From Chlamydiota bacterium (GTDB lineage Bacteria; Chlamydiota; Chlamydiia; Chlamydiales; Simkaniaceae): a stretch of DNA of 39,294 bases. Position 1 is the first letter of the stretch. The number at the start of each line of letters is the position of its first letter. Below are positions 8,989-18,026 of the stretch, one piece after another. A program made the position numbers and the translations under genes. Location: positions 1 through 39,294 of the forward strand of contig JAJFMH010000003.1 of the NCBI GenBank assembly GCA_021772245.1. Direction: 5' to 3'. The notes beneath the pieces are model-generated. The model searched no databases. It saw nothing but the letters and a program-made list of their open reading frames with translations, and was not told where the DNA came from.

Positions 8989-10017
8989 TTATGTTTTAGA
9001 GCTAGAATAATCTTTTGAATTCGAGTGTCTGCACTGATACAAGCTTGTATTCGTTTTTCTAAATTGAAGATGTGTCTTTTGGACAACTACTTCCCAGCCC
9101 GAAAACATAACCCTTTTCGAAGTATTCCGTTCTTTGATGAGAGTTAGTAGTGTTTCAAGGCAACTACTAGAAATAGTAGCTCCAAAACCTTTGATTTTTT
9201 TACTCAGAAAATGCCTGAGTTCAATTTTTTCAACAGATTCAAGGTTCTTATAATCAAATAAATATTCATTTTTTGTCTCATGCCACCATTGTTCGAAACC
9301 ATCAGTTTTCCGATCCAAGTAATCTGAAAGTTCTAAATGCTGTTCACTAAGTTTACATAGATTTGAAGAGATTTTTTTTCCAAACTGCTTTTCTAGTAGT
9401 GGAAACATCTCAACCCTCATTTTTGCTCGTAGATACTTTGTATCGAAGTTGGTCTCATCTTCAATAGGATATAGTTTGTATCTTCTTATATATTCATATA
9501 GATCTTTTTTATAGATTGTAAGAAGCGGTCTATAGACCTCCATATCATGTAATCTAGTATGCGGTTTTAACCCATGCAGGAATGCAAGACCACCTCCCTC
9601 TAAAACTCTTTTCAAAAATGTCTCCGCTCGATCATCCGCTTGATGTGCTAACAAAAGGACATTCAAGTTATGTTTTTGATAGATCTTGCTAAAATACTGT
9701 AATCTAGCAAGTCTACATTTATCCTCTATATTAGAGATTCCCATCTGATCTGGATCCAGTGTATGTAAATAAAATGAAATACCAAAAGATTTCACAAATT
9801 TTTCTAAATAAGTAGCTTGAGTAGCACTTTCTTTTCTCCAGCCATGATCGATGTGGGCAACATGCAATTCAAATGGAATCCATTTCTGTAGAGTAATTAA
9901 AATATGAAAAAGAGCAAGTGAGTCCACACCACCTGAGAATCCTAGTAATATTTTTGGATGGATAGGAAGTTTTTTTTCAAAAAAATTTTTTACGTGCTGT
10001 ACTACGACTTCTCTCAT
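8989..10017 (-). CDS. tilS: tRNA(Ile)-lysidine synthase
   Basis: Attaches lysine to C34 of tRNA-Ile(CAU) so that it reads AUA instead of AUG; essential in most bacteria. The PP-loop ATPase signature SGGVDS is at residues 28-33, followed by HVAHIDHGWR (about 53-62), the family motif for substrate handling, and by LLLAHQADDRAETFLKRVLEGGG near 122-144, the standard TilS N-type ATPase block. At 342 residues it is the short to medium form. C. trachomatis carries the homologue as 'mesJ' (CT840), also beside ftsH. The 216 bases between it and ftsH (8773-8988) are AT-rich, with nothing recognisable. No strong ribosome binding site is seen before the ATG. Confidence 0.95.
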   Translation of the reverse strand: MREVVVQHVKNFFEKKLPIHPKILLGFSGGVDSLALFHILITLQKWIPFELHVAHIDHGWRKESATQATYLEKFVKSFGISFYLHTLDPDQMGISNIEDKCRLARLQYFSKIYQKHNLNVLLLAHQADDRAETFLKRVLEGGGLAFLHGLKPHTRLHDMEVYRPLLTIYKKDLYEYIRRYKLYPIEDETNFDTKYLRAKMRVEMFPLLEKQFGKKISSNLCKLSEQHLELSDYLDRKTDGFEQWWHETKNEYLFDYKNLESVEKIELRHFLSKKIKGFGATISSSCLETLLTLIKERNTSKRVMFSGWEVVVQKTHLQFRKTNTSLYQCRHSNSKDYSSSKT

Positions 10018-10159
10018 TACTAATGATACAAATATATAAAAGAGCCTATCATATCATAATTATGAGAATGCTAAAAGCCTGATAATTGGATATTGGATTA
10101 ATTCTTCAAATCAAGGTAGAATTCAATGAATCGAATAAGTACATCTTAAGAGCTAATAA

Positions 10160-11254
10160 ATGCCCTCAATTTGGAGATATCTCCTACGTCACTATTTTCA
10201 AGTATTCTTTCTGTGCATTTTTTCTTTTATATTTATTCTCCTTACAGTAAGGCTAAAAGATATTGCTCAGTTTGCATCCGTCTGTTTTGATCTGAAAAAC
10301 ACTCTGCTTTTTGCTCTGTATCAAATCCCCTATATTCTCCCCTTTGCAATTATTATCTCAGCCCTAATTGCAAGTTTATTGCTGCTTCAAAAAATGAGTC
10401 TTTCTGAAGAGTTAACCGCATTGAGATCAAGTGGATTTTCCTTAAAGAAACTTCTGTTTCCCTTGTATGTAGGTGGCATAATTTTATCACTTTGTAACTT
10501 CTATGTTGTTTCAGAACTAACACCTATTTGCAAACTTGCATCCAAAGACCTCTTATACCAAGTAACATCACAAAACCCATTGCTCCTTGTAAAAAAATCT
10601 AAGTTTTTACGATTAAAGGATTCATTTGTTGACATGGATTTAAGTGATGATGGTAAGCACGCATCAAATTTTGTATTTGCTGCAAAGGATTCAAAAAAAG
10701 GAAATCTTTTTCTTCTCTTAGCTGATAAACTTTCAATTAACGACACTGACCTGCAAGGAGGCAATCTAACCTACATTTCTACTTTTTCCAAAGGCGATAG
10801 TACATTTGACGATATGATGATTGAAAACCAAGAAGCAATGGAATGCAATGCGAACGCCCTCACTTCACTTCTACTTAAAGATAGCTGGAAAATCGGATAC
10901 GACGATCAATTGTTAAGAGAGCTTATTGGGAAAATATCTCTAATGAAGAACGAAAAAACGAAACGTATTCTTCGTGCTTATCAAGAAATCATTCGAAGAC
11001 TTTTCTTTCCTTTTGCCACTTTCAGCGCAACACTTATAGGCATCTCGTTCGGCATGCAAATTGGAAGAAGGAAAAAGAGAAAAGGGTCTATTTATGCGGG
11101 ACTTCTATGCATGGTAATACTTGTTGGATATGTTCTAGGAAACTCGTTTGAGCAGTCTCCTCAAATCTCCTGTTTTCTTTTTACAATTCCAATTCCATTG
11201 GTTTATTTTTTATGCAAAAAAAGACAGCAAAAAATAATACGGGGGGTGGAATAG
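10160..11254 (+). CDS. lptF: LPS export permease of the YjgP/YjgQ family, LptF
   Basis: One of two inner-membrane permease subunits that, with the LptB ATPase, extract lipopolysaccharide and push it across the periplasm. The 364-residue protein has three N-terminal membrane segments (about 10-30, 48-75 and 97-118), a periplasmic beta-rich domain (about 125-265), and three C-terminal segments (about 275-350). LRSSGFSLKKLLFP near residue 92 is the family's coupling-helix region. It starts an operon: its stop overlaps the next gene's start by one base. F and G are assigned by order only. C. trachomatis has the same pair next to tilS (CT839/CT838, from memory). Confidence 0.85.
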   Translation: MPSIWRYLLRHYFQVFFLCIFSFIFILLTVRLKDIAQFASVCFDLKNTLLFALYQIPYILPFAIIISALIASLLLLQKMSLSEELTALRSSGFSLKKLLFPLYVGGIILSLCNFYVVSELTPICKLASKDLLYQVTSQNPLLLVKKSKFLRLKDSFVDMDLSDDGKHASNFVFAAKDSKKGNLFLLLADKLSINDTDLQGGNLTYISTFSKGDSTFDDMMIENQEAMECNANALTSLLLKDSWKIGYDDQLLRELIGKISLMKNEKTKRILRAYQEIIRRLFFPFATFSATLIGISFGMQIGRRKKRKGSIYAGLLCMVILVGYVLGNSFEQSPQISCFLFTIPIPLVYFLCKKRQQKIIRGVE

Positions 11255-12324
11255 TGATCTCCATTTGGAAAAAAATGATCTATAAAGAAATTATACAATC
11301 CTTTCTACTGTTTGTGATTTCTTTCTTCGCTCTATTTGTACTCATCGATTACTGCACTCACTTCCAAGCCTTTAACAAAACATCCCATGTTTCGTATATA
11401 TCCCTTCTTACCTATTACGAATGCGTCTTTTTTAAACATGCAGTGATCTTTATTTCACTCTCATTCCTACTTGCATCTTTAAAAACACTACTATCACTAA
11501 ATAAAAGCTTAGAACTTTTTGCATTGCTTACATCTGGGATCTCAATCAAAAAAATCCTCCTCCCTTTCTTCATAATTTGCTTATTTTTAACCGGGTTTTT
11601 AATTCTTAATTTTGAAATTTTTAGCCCCAAAGCAGAAAAGTTTATTACCTCTTTTGAATCCACATCAAAGAAAAAAAACAAAAAGAAAAAAACAGATATC
11701 TCTCAGATATTTTCACTCGAGTCTGAAGATGGAAAAAAACTCATTTTCCAAAAGAAAAGAGAGTCTCCAGAGACTCTTTTTGATGTGTTTTATATACTTT
11801 CCAGTGATGAGTTATATCATTTTTCTCATGTAAAAAATGTCGAATCTAATCCAATTGGATACTTTGGAGACCACCTTAAAAGAAATGAAATGGGAACATT
11901 TGAGAAGGTTGCATCAATTAATGAAGAAGCAATCTTTTTTCCTATAAAAAAAGTGATTAAAAACACTTCATTAGAAATGCAGTCCGTTTCATCTCTATAT
12001 CAGAAATTACATATCATGGTGCCATCGAAGGACGTAAATCCAACACGTATTCAAACAGTCCTTTATGCAAAAATGGCTTACTTACTGATTCCTCTATTGT
12101 CTCTTTGTAGCATCATATCCTTTTGCGTTCGTTTTAGAAGAAACCTTTCCCCGTTCTTCTATTTTGCATTAGCAATGTGTGGATTTATCGTATCTCTAAC
12201 TCTCATTGACTCACTTTCAATTATAGCAAGTCATAGTATTTGTAATCCGATATTTATATTAATTACCCCTATAGCGCTCGTACTTCTTGCGTTTGGAAAC
12301 AAATTTAGGAAGGCTATCTCATGA
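11254..12324 (+). CDS. lptG: LPS export permease of the YjgP/YjgQ family, LptG
   Basis: The partner permease of the Lpt export complex. I place the start at the GTG at 11254, overlapping the lptF stop as TAGTG, because GGGGGGTGGA lies seven bases upstream and the product then begins with the family-like (M)ISIWKKMIYKEIIQSF, 356 residues. An ATG at 11212 would add 14 unlikely polar residues. Six membrane segments flank a periplasmic domain as in LptF; LLTSGISIKKILLP near residue 90 is the coupling motif. A very Lys-rich stretch (KKKNKKKKT, near residue 143) at the start of the periplasmic domain is unusual. The stop overlaps the PAP2 gene (ATGA). Confidence 0.85.
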   Translation: MISIWKKMIYKEIIQSFLLFVISFFALFVLIDYCTHFQAFNKTSHVSYISLLTYYECVFFKHAVIFISLSFLLASLKTLLSLNKSLELFALLTSGISIKKILLPFFIICLFLTGFLILNFEIFSPKAEKFITSFESTSKKKNKKKKTDISQIFSLESEDGKKLIFQKKRESPETLFDVFYILSSDELYHFSHVKNVESNPIGYFGDHLKRNEMGTFEKVASINEEAIFFPIKKVIKNTSLEMQSVSSLYQKLHIMVPSKDVNPTRIQTVLYAKMAYLLIPLLSLCSIISFCVRFRRNLSPFFYFALAMCGFIVSLTLIDSLSIIASHSICNPIFILITPIALVLLAFGNKFRKAIS

Positions 12325-13094
12325 AACTCGTGGATACAAGTAAACTCATAGAAGACACAAAAAAATGGGACCTCTCTCTTTTACTATTTGGGCTTTTTGT
12401 CCCTACTTTTTTACTACTTACTTGGTATTTTCCACTCACAAGAATGCTTTGGGACTTCATAGACACAAAAATCTTTTTTTTTCTGAATAGTTTCATAGCA
12501 ACAAACACGATCTCGCAACATTTCTGGGCTTTTAATAACCATAGAGCTATGGATTGGATCCACGACGGTGTAATGATAACTTTCTTTTGTTACTTTATTA
12601 AATCAGCACCAAAGGATAAAAGAACCAAAGCTGTTGCAATTTTTTTATTTTGTATACTCATCATGTATGTAACCATCACCTTTGTAAACAAAGGCATCAT
12701 CACAAATTTCTTTCACTTTAAACGACTTAGTCCCTCAATTATCTTTGACAATGCAGCTCTTCTTTCTGAAAAAGTATCCTTTATCACTGTCAAGGATAGA
12801 TCAAAATCAAGTTTTCCGGGCGACCATGGAACAACTGCAATTTTATTTGCGATCTACACGCGATACTTCATGGGAAACAAACTCGGTTTTTTCGCAAGTC
12901 TCTATGCAATTTTCTTTTGTCTTCCAAGACTTATATGTGGAGCCCACTTTGCAACCGATATCATAATGGGGAGCTTTGTCATTGCTATTATTACTTCTAG
13001 CATTGTTTTAGGAACTCCCATTCAGTATTATCTACTTACTGGTTTTAACAAATGCCTTCGGGCAATAAAATTTTCTCAAAAAATTAAGGCATAA
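12321..13094 (+). CDS. PAP2-family membrane phosphatase
   Basis: A 257-residue membrane protein with about six hydrophobic segments. The three phosphatase motifs of the PAP2/acid phosphatase superfamily are recognisable: a basic patch K124...K134-R135 before LSP, then FPGDHG at 165-170 (the PSGH motif, catalytic H169), then R203-x5-H209-x3-D213 (PRLICGAHFATD). These residues form a phospho-histidine active site. The family includes lipid A 1-phosphatases, PgpB-type phosphatidylglycerophosphatases and undecaprenyl pyrophosphate phosphatases. Its start overlaps the lptG stop (ATGA) and the next gene begins one base after its stop, so it is translationally coupled to LPS export. A lipid A or undecaprenyl pyrophosphate substrate is inference from that context. 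Confidence 0.8.
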   Translation: MKLVDTSKLIEDTKKWDLSLLLFGLFVPTFLLLTWYFPLTRMLWDFIDTKIFFFLNSFIATNTISQHFWAFNNHRAMDWIHDGVMITFFCYFIKSAPKDKRTKAVAIFLFCILIMYVTITFVNKGIITNFFHFKRLSPSIIFDNAALLSEKVSFITVKDRSKSSFPGDHGTTAILFAIYTRYFMGNKLGFFASLYAIFFCLPRLICGAHFATDIIMGSFVIAIITSSIVLGTPIQYYLLTGFNKCLRAIKFSQKIKA

Positions 13095-13095
13095 T

Positions 13096-14601
13096 ATGGA
13101 ATCTGATTTTGACAGGCTCCTAGAGATAGGAAAAAAAGCATCAACTTTAAATTCAATCCACTACCTTCTGCAGTGGGACCAAGAAACATATATGAAACCC
13201 GGCTCAGCGAGCATCAGATCCATGCAACGAGAGCTTCTTGCAAGTCTTACCCACGCAGAAAAAACAAGTCCTGAAATCGAGAGGGCACTTTCTAAGTTAA
13301 TCGATCTACAATCAGGTGAGATATTAGATGATTCCCTTGACAATGCAAAAAAAAGTGCACTTCGAGAATGGCGAAGAGATTTTAATCTCAATAAAAAACT
13401 TCCTGAATCCTTTGTTAAAAGAAAAGCAAAAACTATTTCTGAGGCTACAAGTATTTGGGCAAAAGCAAAAAAGGAAAATAATTTTCCCCTTTTTGCACCC
13501 CACCTAGAAAAAGTTATAGCTGATGCAAGAGAAGAAGCTAAATATCTAGGTTATAAAGATCACCCTTACGATGCTCTTTTAGACCAATATGAGCAAGGTA
13601 TCACAAGTAGTGATCTTACCAAACTCTTCTCAGAGCTAAAACCTTTTTTGGTAGATCTATGTAAAAAATGTGCAGACAACAAAATTTCTGATGAAAGTTT
13701 TCTATTTGGTTCATTTTCAGATCAAAAGCAATATGAATTTCATCAATATATGCTAACTGAGATGGGCCTTGATCCCAATTATTCAAGACTTGATAAAACA
13801 AACCACCCATTTTGTATCCCAATACACCCTCATGATGTCAGACTTACAACACATAGTCACTCTTCAAGTCTATTTGAATCTATTTCAGCAGTGCTTCATG
13901 AAGGAGGACACGCTCTATACGAACTAGCACTCAATCCAGAAAACTTTGGATCCCCCCTATGTGAGGCAACATCTCTTGGTATTCATGAAAGTCAATCTAG
14001 ATTTTATGAAACAATCATTGGACAAAGCCTTAGTCTTTGGAAATATTTTTATCCCACTCTCCAAAAAATGTTTCCAGAAAAGCTAAGTGCAGTTCCACTT
14101 GAGACCTTTTATCAAACAATAAATACGGTAAAACCTTCTTTTATCCGCATTCATGCAGATGAAGTTACTTATATTTTACATGTAATTCTGCGCTTCGAAA
14201 TCGAAATGGGCCTACTTAATAATGAGTTTGAAGTAAGTGACATTCCAAATATTTGGAATCAAAAAATGCAGGATCTTCTTGGCATCGTTCCAAATACTGA
14301 TAGTGAGGGATGCCTTCAGGACGTTCATTGGTCATGCGGATTGATAGGTTACTTTCCAACTTATGCCCTTGGAAATCTGTATGCTGCTCAAATCTTTGCA
14401 ACTTTTAAAAAGATATACCCTGACTTCGAAAAGAAAATTGCTGATGGGAATTTGACATTTATCAAAGAATTTTTAAATGAAAATGTACATAAGTTTGGTC
14501 GTGAATATACACCTGCAGATCTAATTAAAAAAGTAACTGGCAAGAAACTTTCTACAGATGATTACATCGAATATCTCTCATCAAAGTACTCTCAAATTTA
14601 G
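13096..14601 (+). CDS. M32-family (Taq type) metallocarboxypeptidase
   Basis: A cytoplasmic zinc carboxypeptidase that trims residues from peptide C-termini, of normal family length at 501 residues. The zinc site is H268-E269-G-G-H272, followed by the family signature GIHESQSRFYE about 25 residues on, whose Glu is the third ligand. The N-terminal part (LLQWDQETYMKPG, SIRSMQREL) and the region VRLTTHSHSSSLFESISAVLHEGGHALYE are typical of the family. It starts one base after the PAP2 stop, making it the last gene of the lptF-lptG-PAP2 operon, and is followed by a strong terminator. Confidence 0.92.
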   Translation: MESDFDRLLEIGKKASTLNSIHYLLQWDQETYMKPGSASIRSMQRELLASLTHAEKTSPEIERALSKLIDLQSGEILDDSLDNAKKSALREWRRDFNLNKKLPESFVKRKAKTISEATSIWAKAKKENNFPLFAPHLEKVIADAREEAKYLGYKDHPYDALLDQYEQGITSSDLTKLFSELKPFLVDLCKKCADNKISDESFLFGSFSDQKQYEFHQYMLTEMGLDPNYSRLDKTNHPFCIPIHPHDVRLTTHSHSSSLFESISAVLHEGGHALYELALNPENFGSPLCEATSLGIHESQSRFYETIIGQSLSLWKYFYPTLQKMFPEKLSAVPLETFYQTINTVKPSFIRIHADEVTYILHVILRFEIEMGLLNNEFEVSDIPNIWNQKMQDLLGIVPNTDSEGCLQDVHWSCGLIGYFPTYALGNLYAAQIFATFKKIYPDFEKKIADGNLTFIKEFLNENVHKFGREYTPADLIKKVTGKKLSTDDYIEYLSSKYSQI

Positions 14602-14602
14602 G

Positions 14603-14638
14603 AACAAAAAAAACCTCTAGAGATTCTCTAGAGGTTTT
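14603..14638. terminator. Bidirectional terminator between the M32 peptidase and rpsI
   Basis: CCTCTAGAG (14614-14622) pairs perfectly with CTCTAGAGG (14626-14634) around a three-base loop, with an A-run on the left and Ts on the right. It serves both convergent transcription units. Confidence 0.88.
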
Positions 14639-14663
14639 AATAAAAAGATAAATGCTTGAAAAA

Positions 14664-15053
14664 TTATCTCTTCGAGAATTGGAATTTTTTTCTTGCTCCA
14701 GCAAGTCCATATTTCTTTCTTTCTTTCATACGTGGGTCTCTAGTTAAAAATCCAACAGACTTAAGAACTTGTCTTCTGTCTTCGTCTTCTTTTACAAGAG
14801 CTCTTGAAACACCAAGCCTTGCTGCAATCACTTGAGCTTCTATCCCACCACCTTTTACGCGGATAACTAGGTCGTACTTTGACTGCATTTCACATTTCTC
14901 AATAGGTGATAAAATACTATCTCTTTGCACAGCAAGAGGAAAATATGTTTCAAACTCTTTTCCATTTATAGTGCATTTTCCATTACCTTTTCGAAGGCGT
15001 ACTGATGCAACAGCTGTTTTTCTTCGGCCTATTCCAATACTATCTTTTGTCAT
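14664..15053 (-). CDS. rpsI: 30S ribosomal protein S9
   Basis: A 129-residue S9 of normal length, whose basic tail reaches the P-site tRNA. Landmarks are [20 protein letters not shown] at the N-terminus, [22 protein letters not shown] mid-protein, and the C-terminal [20 protein letters not shown], the S9 tail that normally ends in KR. It is second in the rplM-rpsI pair, 22 bases after rplM. Confidence 0.97.
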   Translation of the reverse strand: MTKDSIGIGRRKTAVASVRLRKGNGKCTINGKEFETYFPLAVQRDSILSPIEKCEMQSKYDLVIRVKGGGIEAQVIAARLGVSRALVKEDEDRRQVLKSVGFLTRDPRMKERKKYGLAGARKKFQFSKR

Positions 15054-15075
15054 AATTTATCTATATCCTCTTAAA

Positions 15076-15528
15076 TTAAACGGCTGCAACAATCGGCTTT
15101 TGAGCTTCCATGTTATGTGCTTCTTTTGCAAAGATTCTAAGTCTTTTCATCTGCACAGCTCTCATTTTGTTTTTAGGGAGCATTCCTTTTACTGCATGCT
15201 CGATAATATACTCAGGCTTTTTATCCATCATAACTCTATATGGAATTTCTCTTAAGCCACTCATTTTTCCAGTATAGTAACTATATATTTTTTGCGCTTC
15301 TTTAGATCCAGAAACAATGATTTTATCAGCATTTACAACAATAACACCATCACCACAATCAATGTGGGGAGTAAAAGTAGGCTTGTGCTTACCTCTTAAT
15401 ATTGTTGCAACCTCTGATGCAAAACGTCCAAGCGTCTTTCCAGCAGCGTCTACTAAAATCCAATTTCTACCAGCTTTTGCTTCTTCTGTTGTAAGCATGA
15501 AAGTGGTATTTTTTCTCTTTTGAGCCAT
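15076..15528 (-). CDS. rplM: 50S ribosomal protein L13
   Basis: A 150-residue L13, an early-assembly 23S rRNA binder. Landmarks are RNWILVDAAGKTLGRFASEVATILRGKHKPTFTPHIDCGD in the first third, IYSYYTGKMSGLREIPYRVMMDKKPEYIIEHAVKGMLPKN in the middle, and MKRLRIFAKEAHNMEAQKP near the end. It heads the conserved rplM-rpsI operon. The mRNA leader carries a small hairpin. Confidence 0.97.
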   Translation of the reverse strand: MAQKRKNTTFMLTTEEAKAGRNWILVDAAGKTLGRFASEVATILRGKHKPTFTPHIDCGDGVIVVNADKIIVSGSKEAQKIYSYYTGKMSGLREIPYRVMMDKKPEYIIEHAVKGMLPKNKMRAVQMKRLRIFAKEAHNMEAQKPIVAAV

Positions 15529-15557
15529 AACTTATAGTCCTATAACAATTCTTTAGT

Positions 15558-15575
15558 CTGTATTTGCCCATACAG
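15558..15575 (-). other. Short hairpin in the rplM leader
   Basis: A 6-bp inverted repeat, CTGTAT and ATACAG, around a six-base loop, about 30 bases before the rplM start. L13 represses its own operon in E. coli through a leader structure, so this could be regulatory, but the stem is short and may be chance. Confidence 0.2.
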
Positions 15576-15701
15576 CATACCGATCTATGACTTTATTGGA
15601 AAGCAAAAGAGCATCTCGGGAAAGTAAAATATTTTAAATTTGAATTAATACAATCCATTCTTTAAATTCTACCGCAAAACAAGTAAAGGAGTCAGTTTAA
15701 T

Positions 15702-16628
15702 ATGTCAGGAGTATCAAGCCAACAATCACATAGACAACCTCCAGTTTCTAATGCATCACACAATACGGATGAGTTTAGTGCAGCTTTATCACAAGCAGAG
15801 AGGTGTGCAACCATCCAAAATTTAAAGGAAATTGGGGAACACTTTTTTGCATACGAACTAGACCTATTAGCGAATGTATTACTTGTAATTCCATCCATTT
15901 ACTACGCATCTCAAAGTACAGGTGCCCTTGCCTCAAGAGATATAAAAAAAATAATCGGATCCTTTCTAAGTAATTATATTTTCATGCCGGCCTCTGGAAG
16001 AAAGATTCTCTCCAATATCTCAGTTGAGGAAGATCCCACTATTTCAGAAAGATTCGCTCCTCATCACGATAAAATTCTTTCTATTATCGAAAGTCTATAT
16101 AGATCAAATGAGTTTCAAATTTTATCTATAGAGGAGTCTAATGACATTGGAATTTCAACTGAAATCGAAGGCACTTTTATTGTTACAACGGGCTTTTTAA
16201 CGCATTGCTTACAGGAAGAAATAGATTTTGCTATCGAGCTAAAAATAGAGTCTATAAACACTTCTATATATGATTCGAATAATTATTTTTTGATTGCTCG
16301 AACCTGTTTAAACGTAGCGCTTCTATTCTTTTCTCCTTTTTCAATAGTACTTGTCGAATTAATCTCCTTTTTTGCTAGAAATTATTTTCAAAGTACAGGT
16401 GAATTTACAGCATCTCAATCAATACTAAACGATGATAACAGAGAATTTGCCCTTTCATATTTTTATAAAATTACTGCAATTAATAGTGAAAATCACCTGC
16501 CGGAGCTCTTCAGTCACCAGTTTAGAGACCCACAGCTCAAAGAACTTCAACTTGTTCTTCATGAACGAAGAGCTCTACCCATTCTTTCTATACCAGAACA
16601 CGTAAGAGCCCTTCATCATAGAGCTTGA
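15702..16628 (+). CDS. Membrane protein resembling a degenerate M48 (HtpX/Ste24-type) peptidase; Inc-like candidate
   Basis: A 308-residue protein with a polar, Ser/Gln-rich N-terminus, one hydrophobic segment at about 50-70 and a paired one at about 195-224. Residues 157-190 read GTFIVTTGFLTHCLQEEIDFAIELKIESI, which follows the M48 pattern 'G.i.VTTGLL..l..eeElA.VLAHEi.Hi', except that the zinc motif HExxH is replaced by IELKIES. The paired membrane segment that follows, then FFARNYFQSTGEFTAS (223-238), corresponds to HtpX's two helices and its 'SR..E..AD' third-ligand helix. If so, it is a catalytically dead peptidase relative. The short motifs GTFhhTTGhLT and ARNYFQS recur in the 24342 gene. 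AAGGAG lies before the ATG. It starts divergently from rplM. The M48 link is my inference. Confidence 0.6.
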   Translation: MSGVSSQQSHRQPPVSNASHNTDEFSAALSQAERCATIQNLKEIGEHFFAYELDLLANVLLVIPSIYYASQSTGALASRDIKKIIGSFLSNYIFMPASGRKILSNISVEEDPTISERFAPHHDKILSIIESLYRSNEFQILSIEESNDIGISTEIEGTFIVTTGFLTHCLQEEIDFAIELKIESINTSIYDSNNYFLIARTCLNVALLFFSPFSIVLVELISFFARNYFQSTGEFTASQSILNDDNREFALSYFYKITAINSENHLPELFSHQFRDPQLKELQLVLHERRALPILSIPEHVRALHHRA

Positions 16629-16685
16629 AAAATGCTCCGAATCTCTATATAGTTTACCCAAATCAAAGGGGTTTAGGATTAAATA

Positions 16686-18011
16686 ATGAGAGAGCTCAAG
16701 ACTTTTTATTTTCGCACATACGGCTGCCAAATGAACGAACTCGATACAGAGATTATGGTTGGGCAGTTAAAAAATCGAGGACTTACTAGAGTATACGAAG
16801 AAGAAGATGCAGATCTTCTAGTCTTTAATACATGTTCCATCCGAGATTTAGCTGAGAGAAAAGTGATGGGGAAACTCGGTAAACTTGGAAAATCAAAAAA
16901 ACGAAGACCCATTATTGGTATAACTGGCTGCATGGCCATGGCAAAAAAAGAAGATCTCTTTAAAAAACTCCCTCATATTGATTTTGTTTTAGGCACGAAT
17001 AATATCACTGACCTTGACCAGGTATTAACTGAAGTTTTAGAAAATGAAACAAAAAGCATCCGAGTTGATGATCAATTCGAAGAAAACTTAGATTATCTCG
17101 TTGCAAATAGAGATGATAAAGTAAAAGCATTTGTCTCTATTATTCGAGGATGTGATAAATTTTGCACTTATTGCGTAGTACCCTATACACGTGGACAAGA
17201 AGTTTCACGATCTCCTGAAAGCATCATAGAAGAGTGTAAAATTCTTGCTGACCAAGGCTACAAGGAAGTAACACTCCTCGGTCAAAATGTAAATAGCTAC
17301 GGAAAGGACAAACCCGAGTGGAAGTGCTTATTTCACGATTTACTATATCAACTTGATAAGATTGATGGTCTTGAAAGAATTCGCTTTATGACCTCTCACC
17401 CATGCGATATCACTACAGACCTCATGTATGCAGTTCGCGATCTTCAATCTCTTTGTGAATTTGTTCATTTTCCAATCCAGGCAGGATCATCGCGAATTTT
17501 GAAAAAAATGCACCGGATTTACACTAAAGAGCAGTATTTGGAAAAAGTCACAAACTTCAAACGAATTGCACCTGAAGTTAGTCTAGGTACCGATATTATT
17601 GTGGGCTTTCCAACAGAAACTGAAGAAGAGTTTGAAGAGACTATGGATGTCTTCCGAGAAATACAATACTCAGTAGCCTTTTTATTTACCTATAGCCCTC
17701 GTAAAGGAACTCCCGCACTTCGATGGAAAGATGATGTCCCCCAGTCAGTTAAAGATGAGCGCCTAAAAAGACTCATGGAGCTTCATAACTCTATTGTTTC
17801 GCAACAAAGACTTGCTATGCTTGGAGCAACTACTGAAGTTCTCGTTGAGAAAAGGCTCAAAGATGGTAAATATAAAGCTCGAACAAGATGTTGGAAAAAT
17901 GTAGTATTTGAAGGATCGGATGATATGGTTGGTACTCTTCAAATGGTAAACCTACAAAGCTATAGTCACCAAACATTTTTAGCTAAATTACAACATATGG
18001 CGCAAGTATAA
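16686..18011 (+). CDS. miaB: tRNA-2-methylthio-N6-dimethylallyladenosine synthase MiaB
   Basis: A radical-SAM methylthiotransferase that adds the 2-methylthio group to i6A37 of tRNAs reading UNN codons. The 441-residue protein has the UPF0004 domain with cluster cysteines C14, C50 and C82, and the radical-SAM CxxxCxxC at C156, C160 and C163 (RGCDKFCTYC). A C-terminal TRAM-like domain from about 375 is somewhat divergent (RTRCWKNVVFEG). YGCQMNELDTEIM and NTCSIRDLAERKV separate it from MtaB and RimO. AGGA seven bases upstream sets the start. The stop codon sits inside a hairpin. It may share a transcript with the 15702 gene (57-base gap). Confidence 0.95.
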   Translation: MRELKTFYFRTYGCQMNELDTEIMVGQLKNRGLTRVYEEEDADLLVFNTCSIRDLAERKVMGKLGKLGKSKKRRPIIGITGCMAMAKKEDLFKKLPHIDFVLGTNNITDLDQVLTEVLENETKSIRVDDQFEENLDYLVANRDDKVKAFVSIIRGCDKFCTYCVVPYTRGQEVSRSPESIIEECKILADQGYKEVTLLGQNVNSYGKDKPEWKCLFHDLLYQLDKIDGLERIRFMTSHPCDITTDLMYAVRDLQSLCEFVHFPIQAGSSRILKKMHRIYTKEQYLEKVTNFKRIAPEVSLGTDIIVGFPTETEEEFEETMDVFREIQYSVAFLFTYSPRKGTPALRWKDDVPQSVKDERLKRLMELHNSIVSQQRLAMLGATTEVLVEKRLKDGKYKARTRCWKNVVFEGSDDMVGTLQMVNLQSYSHQTFLAKLQHMAQV

Positions 18012-18019
18012 CTTGCGCC
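17999..18019. other. Strong hairpin spanning the miaB stop codon
   Basis: GGCGCAAGT (17999-18007) pairs perfectly with ACTTGCGCC (18011-18019) around a three-base loop; the TAA stop at 18009-18011 lies in the loop and first stem base. It separates two convergent genes but has no T-tract on either strand, so it is probably a transcript end-protecting structure or a Rho-assisted end, not a classic intrinsic terminator. Confidence 0.6.
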
Positions 18020-18026
18020 CCTAGAC

